A DNA stretch of 8,803 bases from Niveispirillum sp. (lineage in GTDB: Bacteria; Pseudomonadota; Alphaproteobacteria; Azospirillales; Azospirillaceae): positions 1 to 8,803 of the forward strand of contig JAEMSB010000160.1 in the NCBI GenBank assembly GCA_016463045.1. The letters are read 5' to 3'. The first letter of the stretch is position 1, and the number at the start of each line of letters is the position of its first letter. The position numbers were made by a program, and so were the translations under genes. Below, in pieces: positions 5,647-8,803 of the stretch. The notes under the pieces were generated by a model. The model saw only the letters and a list, made by a program, of their open reading frames with translations, was not told where the DNA came from and made no database searches.

Positions 5647-7164
5647 TTACAGGGGCTTGATGCCCTGGCCGTAATTGAAAACGCCTGTCGGGTCGACCTT
5701 GGTCTTCACCTGCCGCAGACGGGCCAGATTCTCCCCGTAATAGGCCTTCGCCCAGTCATCCAGGGTCGGGTCGGGGAAATTCTGATAGGCACCGACCGCC
5801 GAGCAGGTCTTGTTGGCCAGCGCATAGAAATCTTTCTGCCAGGTCAGGTTATCGTCGATCAGGCCCTGGGGGTCCGTCGGCTGCCACCAGTTCATCTCAA
5901 CCGAGAACAACCAGTCATAGCCGCGATGGACATAGGCCGTGGCGTCGGCCCGCATGTCGTTACAGGCACCGCCCGTCTGGAAGAACTTGTAGGCCACCGG
6001 CATGGAGGTGCCAGGCTGCAGGCGTTGCGCTTCGAACATGGCATCCACTGCGGCACGGGTGATGCCCGACGCCTTCATATAGCTGGATTTCTCCTGATAA
6101 TAATAAGGGTACGTCTCCTCGGCCAGATAGTCCTGGGCGACCCAGTAGGGGATATCCTCATAGACCCAGACCTTGGTCGCCGTTTCCCACAGCGGGCCGA
6201 ACATGTCCTTCAGCGTCTTCCCCTTGGTCTTGTGCAACTGCGCCAGGATCGATACGACGCTGCCCTTGCCCTGACAGCGCTCCTGGATGCTGGGTAGGGT
6301 GACATTGATCTTGCTGCCGAAACTGTTGGGCATGTTGGGCAGCCGGTTCAGCAGTTCATACAGCACATCCGCCTGCTTTTCGGTCCAGGTCAGCTGACAG
6401 ACCGATACCGTTTCCGCCGGGAAGGTGCGCAGCAGGAACTCGGTATTGATGCCGAAATTGCCCCCGGCACCGCCCCGGCAGGCCCAGTACAGGTCGCTGT
6501 CGCTCTTGGCATTGGCGTCATGACGCTCACAATCCGCTGTCACAACGGTGGTGCCAGCCAGAAGGTCGGACGCGATGCCGTACATGCGCATGCTGAACCC
6601 GATGCCGCCACCCAGCAGGAAACCCGCCGCCCCAACGGCATCGCAACGGCCATGGGTGATGGTCCGTCCGGCCCGCTCCAGATCCTTATAGACCAGGGCG
6701 TTGCCTGTACCGCCCTTGACGCGGACGATCCCTTCCTTCTTGTCCACCACCTCGACCCCGGCCATCAGCGACATGTCGATCAGCAGGCCGTTGGTGGAGG
6801 AATAGCCCGCGTAATTATGCCCGCCCGACCGCACGGCAAAGGGCAGGCCCTGCTGCTGCACCCATTTCAGCGCACCCTGCACATCCTCCGTCTTCAGACA
6901 GCGGGCAATGCCCATGGGCAGGGTGTTGTAGCGCAGGTTGTTGGGCCGGCAGACATCGTTGAAGAACGGGTCCTGCGGGCGCAGCACACCACCACTGACG
7001 CGGCTGGCCAGATCGCTCCAGGCCGATACCGGCGGGCAGGCATTGGCCGGCGTCGCGGCCCGCGCTCCACCCCAGGGCATGGAAGCCGCCAGCGGCACCG
7101 CCGCCGCGAACTTGCCCGCCCCCACCAGGAAATTGCGACGTGACGGCTGGATATTGCGCAGCAT
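5647..7164 (-). CDS. Tat-exported FAD-binding oxidoreductase with BBE domain, predicted bicovalent FAD
   Basis: The 505-aa product is a berberine-bridge-enzyme/oligosaccharide-oxidase-type flavoprotein. The start at 7164 is preferred to the adjacent ATG at 7167 because the GGAGG (7174-7170) is then 5 nt away. A twin-arginine signal PSRRNFLVGAG (8-17 region), followed by a hydrophobic stretch and an ARA site near 36, implies folded export to the periplasm. The FAD_binding_4 (PCMH) domain spans about 80-255: RSGGHNYAGYS carries His116, and HGRCDAVGAAGFLLGGG carries Cys174. These match the His and Cys that hold FAD through two covalent bonds in glucooligosaccharide oxidase. The BBE segment is at the C-terminus: YQNFPDP near 460, YYGENLARLRQVKTKVDP and FNYGQGI near 496. 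Ten cysteines follow the signal, so disulfides are possible. The substrate cannot be read; sugars, alkaloid-like amines and lactone precursors are handled by relatives. It has its own promoter and a shared terminator. Confidence 0.9.
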   Translation of the reverse strand: MLRNIQPSRRNFLVGAGKFAAAVPLAASMPWGGARAATPANACPPVSAWSDLASRVSGGVLRPQDPFFNDVCRPNNLRYNTLPMGIARCLKTEDVQGALKWVQQQGLPFAVRSGGHNYAGYSSTNGLLIDMSLMAGVEVVDKKEGIVRVKGGTGNALVYKDLERAGRTITHGRCDAVGAAGFLLGGGIGFSMRMYGIASDLLAGTTVVTADCERHDANAKSDSDLYWACRGGAGGNFGINTEFLLRTFPAETVSVCQLTWTEKQADVLYELLNRLPNMPNSFGSKINVTLPSIQERCQGKGSVVSILAQLHKTKGKTLKDMFGPLWETATKVWVYEDIPYWVAQDYLAEETYPYYYQEKSSYMKASGITRAAVDAMFEAQRLQPGTSMPVAYKFFQTGGACNDMRADATAYVHRGYDWLFSVEMNWWQPTDPQGLIDDNLTWQKDFYALANKTCSAVGAYQNFPDPTLDDWAKAYYGENLARLRQVKTKVDPTGVFNYGQGIKPL

Positions 7165-7195
7165 CATTCCCTCCCCAAGGATATTATCGCTTAGG

Positions 7196-7225
7196 TTTAT
7201 AAGGGCATATGCGCAATCGCGTCAA
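7196..7225 (-). promoter_or_regulatory. Promoter of the flavoprotein gene
   Basis: On the minus strand TTGACG (7225-7220) and TATAAA (7201-7196) are 18 nt apart, or 17 nt to the overlapping TTATAA. Both hexamers are close to consensus, making this the best promoter in the window. Initiation near 7189 would give a leader of about 25 nt holding the GGGGAGGG ribosome site. The spacer holds the perfect palindrome GCATATGC (7205-7212), a possible repressor site. No sigma-54 (GG-N10-GC) element was found. Confidence 0.65.
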
Positions 7226-7259
7226 CGTGGTGATATGACTTGTGCAAAACTTGGGATTG

Positions 7260-7273
7260 TTCCGATAACGGAA
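7260..7273. repeat. Short palindrome downstream of dctD
   Basis: TTCCG-ATAA-CGGAA is a 5-bp perfect inverted repeat 10 nt past the dctD stop and about 35 nt upstream of the flavoprotein -35. There is no T-tract, and the stem is short for a terminator. It could be a weak 3' structure of the dctD mRNA or an upstream operator of the flavoprotein promoter. Confidence 0.3.
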
Positions 7274-7283
7274 TGATATTGCC

Positions 7284-8609
7284 CTACCGAAATGCTTCTA
7301 TTTCGATCTCGAAACGTTTCAACTTGTCGTAGAGAGTTTTCTTTGGAACGGCCAGCGCCTCTGCCGCCGCCGGCACATCGCCCTTCTGGTCGGTTAGGGC
7401 GGCCATGATCAACTGGCGTTCAAATGCCTCCACCTGCGCCGCCAGCCCGACCGCGTCTGTCCCCGCACCCAGCAAGGCAGGCAGACCCAGCGCCATACGG
7501 TCGGCGACATTGCGCAATTCGCGGACATTGCCGGGCCAGCTATGGGCCAGCAGCGCCTGACGATCCGTCGCCGGCACCAGTGGTGGTGGCGTCCCCAGCC
7601 GGTCGCTGGCCGTCAGCAGGAAATGGTCCAGCAGCATGGGGATATCCTCGCGCCGCTGCCGCAGCGGCGGGATCGACAGGGGCACGACATTCAGCCGGAA
7701 ATGCAGATCCTCCCGGAACCGCCCCTGTTTCGAAAGCGCACCCAGATCCTCCTTGGTCGCCGCGACGAAGCGGATATTCAGTGCAATGGACCGGTTGGAG
7801 CCCAGCCGCTCCACCCGCCGGTCCTGCAGCACGCGCAGCAGCTTCACCTGCGCTGCCATCGGCATGCTTTCAATCTCGTCCAGAAAGACGGTGCCGCCAT
7901 CGGCGAATTCCAGTTTGCCGATGCGGGTCTTGGCGGCCCCGGTGAAGGCCCCCGCCTCATGCCCGAACAGCTCACTTTCCACCATACTGTCGGGGATCGC
8001 GCCGCAATTGATGGCGACAAACGGCTTGGGGGCGCGTTTGGAGAACTGGTGCAGGGCGTGGGCCACCATCTCCTTGCCGCTGCCCGTCTCGCCCAAGATC
8101 AAGACATCGGCGCCGGTATCTGCCACCTGCCGGATCAGCTTCTTGACGGCCATCATGCCCGCCGAGCGGCCCAACAGGGCGGCATCCAAGCCATCCTGCT
8201 GCACCAATGCCTGACGCAGCGCCCCTACCTCCGCCAGCAGCCGGCGTTTTTCCAGCGCGCGGTTGACGGTGGCGACCAACCTGTCCGACGCGAACGGCTT
8301 CTCAATGAAATCATAGGCGCCGTCGCGCATGGCGCCCACCGCCATGGCAATATCGCCATGCCCCGTCATCAGGATGATGGGCAGCCCCGCATCCACCCCC
8401 TGTGCAGCCTTCAGCAGCGCCAAACCATCCATCCCCGGCAAGCGCACATCGGTGATCAGCACATCCGCGCCTTCTCGCTGCAACACCTCCAGCGCCGGTT
8501 CCGCCGCCGCAAAGCCCAGCACGGGCAGGTCGGCCAGTTCCAGCGCCTGTTCCACGCCCAACCGGACGGAATCATCATCCTCCACCAGCAGGATGCGCGG
8601 TGCGCCCAT
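7284..8609 (-). CDS. dctD: Sigma-54-dependent response regulator, DctD type
   Basis: The 441-aa protein has the three-part NtrC-family design. The receiver (about 4-118) has the acidic pocket Asp11/Asp12, phospho-acceptor Asp54 in ITDVRLPGMDG, Thr82 and Lys104 in EKPF. The AAA+ domain (about 146-374) has Walker A GETGSGKE (173-180), the sigma-54 contact loop GAFTGA (220-225), Walker B GTVFLDEIESMP (239-250), FREDLHFRLNV near 298-308 and WPGNVREL (358-365). The C-terminal Fis-type helix-turn-helix is about 408-435 (VPAAAEALAVPKKTLYDKLK). The IESMP string is typical of DctD. It would activate sigma-54 promoters after phosphorylation by the upstream kinase; in rhizobia the targets are C4-dicarboxylate transporters. 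The gene starts 3 nt after the kinase stop, with an AAGGGG ribosome site inside the kinase tail, so the two are coupled. All catalytic residues are intact. Target promoters are not in this window. Confidence 0.93.
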   Translation of the reverse strand: MGAPRILLVEDDDSVRLGVEQALELADLPVLGFAAAEPALEVLQREGADVLITDVRLPGMDGLALLKAAQGVDAGLPIILMTGHGDIAMAVGAMRDGAYDFIEKPFASDRLVATVNRALEKRRLLAEVGALRQALVQQDGLDAALLGRSAGMMAVKKLIRQVADTGADVLILGETGSGKEMVAHALHQFSKRAPKPFVAINCGAIPDSMVESELFGHEAGAFTGAAKTRIGKLEFADGGTVFLDEIESMPMAAQVKLLRVLQDRRVERLGSNRSIALNIRFVAATKEDLGALSKQGRFREDLHFRLNVVPLSIPPLRQRREDIPMLLDHFLLTASDRLGTPPPLVPATDRQALLAHSWPGNVRELRNVADRMALGLPALLGAGTDAVGLAAQVEAFERQLIMAALTDQKGDVPAAAEALAVPKKTLYDKLKRFEIEIEAFR

Positions 8610-8612
8610 GCC

Positions 8613-8803
8613 CTAAACCCCTTCTACCGCCGGCAGGTCGATGCTGAAAATCGCCCCGCCATCCCGCCCGTTCGCGGCGGTCAGACTACCATCATGGTCG
8701 CGGATGATGCTGGCCGAAATCACCAGCCCCAGGCCAAGGCCGACACCGGGCGGCTTGGTGGTAAAAAACGGTTCGAACAGATGCGGCATATGCTCCTGGG
8801 CGA
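8613..8803 (-). CDS. dctB: DctB-like sensor histidine kinase, C-terminal fragment
   Basis: The last 62 residues of a histidine kinase are visible, running off the right edge and ending in TAG at 8615-8613. The fragment contains HLFEPFFTTKPPGVGLGLGL, the F and G2 boxes of the HATPase_c ATP-binding domain. It continues as VISASIIRDHDGSLTAANGR and GGAIFSIDLP, the usual final strands. The N-terminal sensor, membrane segments, phospho-acceptor His and N box lie outside the window, so DctB identity rests on tight coupling with the DctD-like gene. If so, it is an inner-membrane sensor of C4-dicarboxylates that phosphorylates DctD. Confidence 0.85.
   Translation of the reverse strand, partial: AQEHMPHLFEPFFTTKPPGVGLGLGLVISASIIRDHDGSLTAANGRDGGAIFSIDLPAVEGV

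Noticed and set aside
7168..7283. Sigma-54 promoter controlled by DctD ahead of the flavoprotein gene
   Set aside because: No GG-N10-GC pair was found on either strand of the gap, and a good sigma-70-type pair explains expression.
1..8803. Mobile element, CRISPR array, toxin-antitoxin, defence or biosynthetic-cluster signatures
   Set aside because: No transposase, integrase, direct-repeat array, small paired genes or large modular enzymes are visible. Apart from the 2955-3140 region the window is ordinary metabolism and regulation.

Overview
The window is a gene-dense, GC-rich stretch of bacterial chromosome. Protein families, base composition, the DctB/DctD pair and the De Ley-Doudoroff genes suggest an alphaproteobacterium, probably Rhodospirillales/Azospirillaceae (for example a Niveispirillum-like genus). 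That taxonomic guess is inference from gene style only; there is no rRNA or other marker here. I see no insertion sequence, integrase, tRNA, CRISPR array or phage gene.

Layout. Plus strand, 1-2956: the 3' part of a DUF1348/NTF2-like gene, a LysR-type regulator, and a secreted type-B carboxylesterase. Positions 2957-3195 form the longest non-coding gap. It holds a minus-strand-oriented intrinsic terminator, a second GC-rich hairpin, and an AT-rich island organised as an imperfect ~60 bp dyad with a plausible promoter on each side. Plus strand, 3196-5607: 2-dehydro-3-deoxygalactonokinase (dgoK), overlapping 2-dehydro-3-deoxy-6-phosphogalactonate aldolase (dgoA), then a FadR-type GntR regulator. 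A shared bidirectional terminator follows. Minus strand, 8803-5647: the C-terminal tail of a DctB-like sensor kinase, a complete DctD-like sigma-54 response regulator 3 nt behind it, then a Tat-exported flavoprotein of the BBE family with its own strong-looking promoter.

How the genes fit together. DgoK and DgoA perform the last two steps of D-galactonate breakdown (KDGal to KDPGal to pyruvate plus glyceraldehyde-3-phosphate). The adjacent FadR-type protein is the likely repressor, and the dyad upstream of dgoK is its best candidate operator. The dehydratase and transporter that normally complete this pathway are not in the window. The convergent, exported flavoprotein has both residues expected for bicovalent FAD, as in oligosaccharide oxidases, so it might supply oxidised sugars; that link is speculative. 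DctB/DctD would normally control C4-dicarboxylate uptake, but no dct transporter gene is in the window.

Most of the window is ordinary metabolism and regulation. The most interesting unexplained signal is in 2955-3104: a minus-strand promoter-like pair, two stable hairpins and a U6 terminator with no gene to terminate. It fits either an undescribed ~115-120 nt small RNA or the scar of a lost divergent gene.
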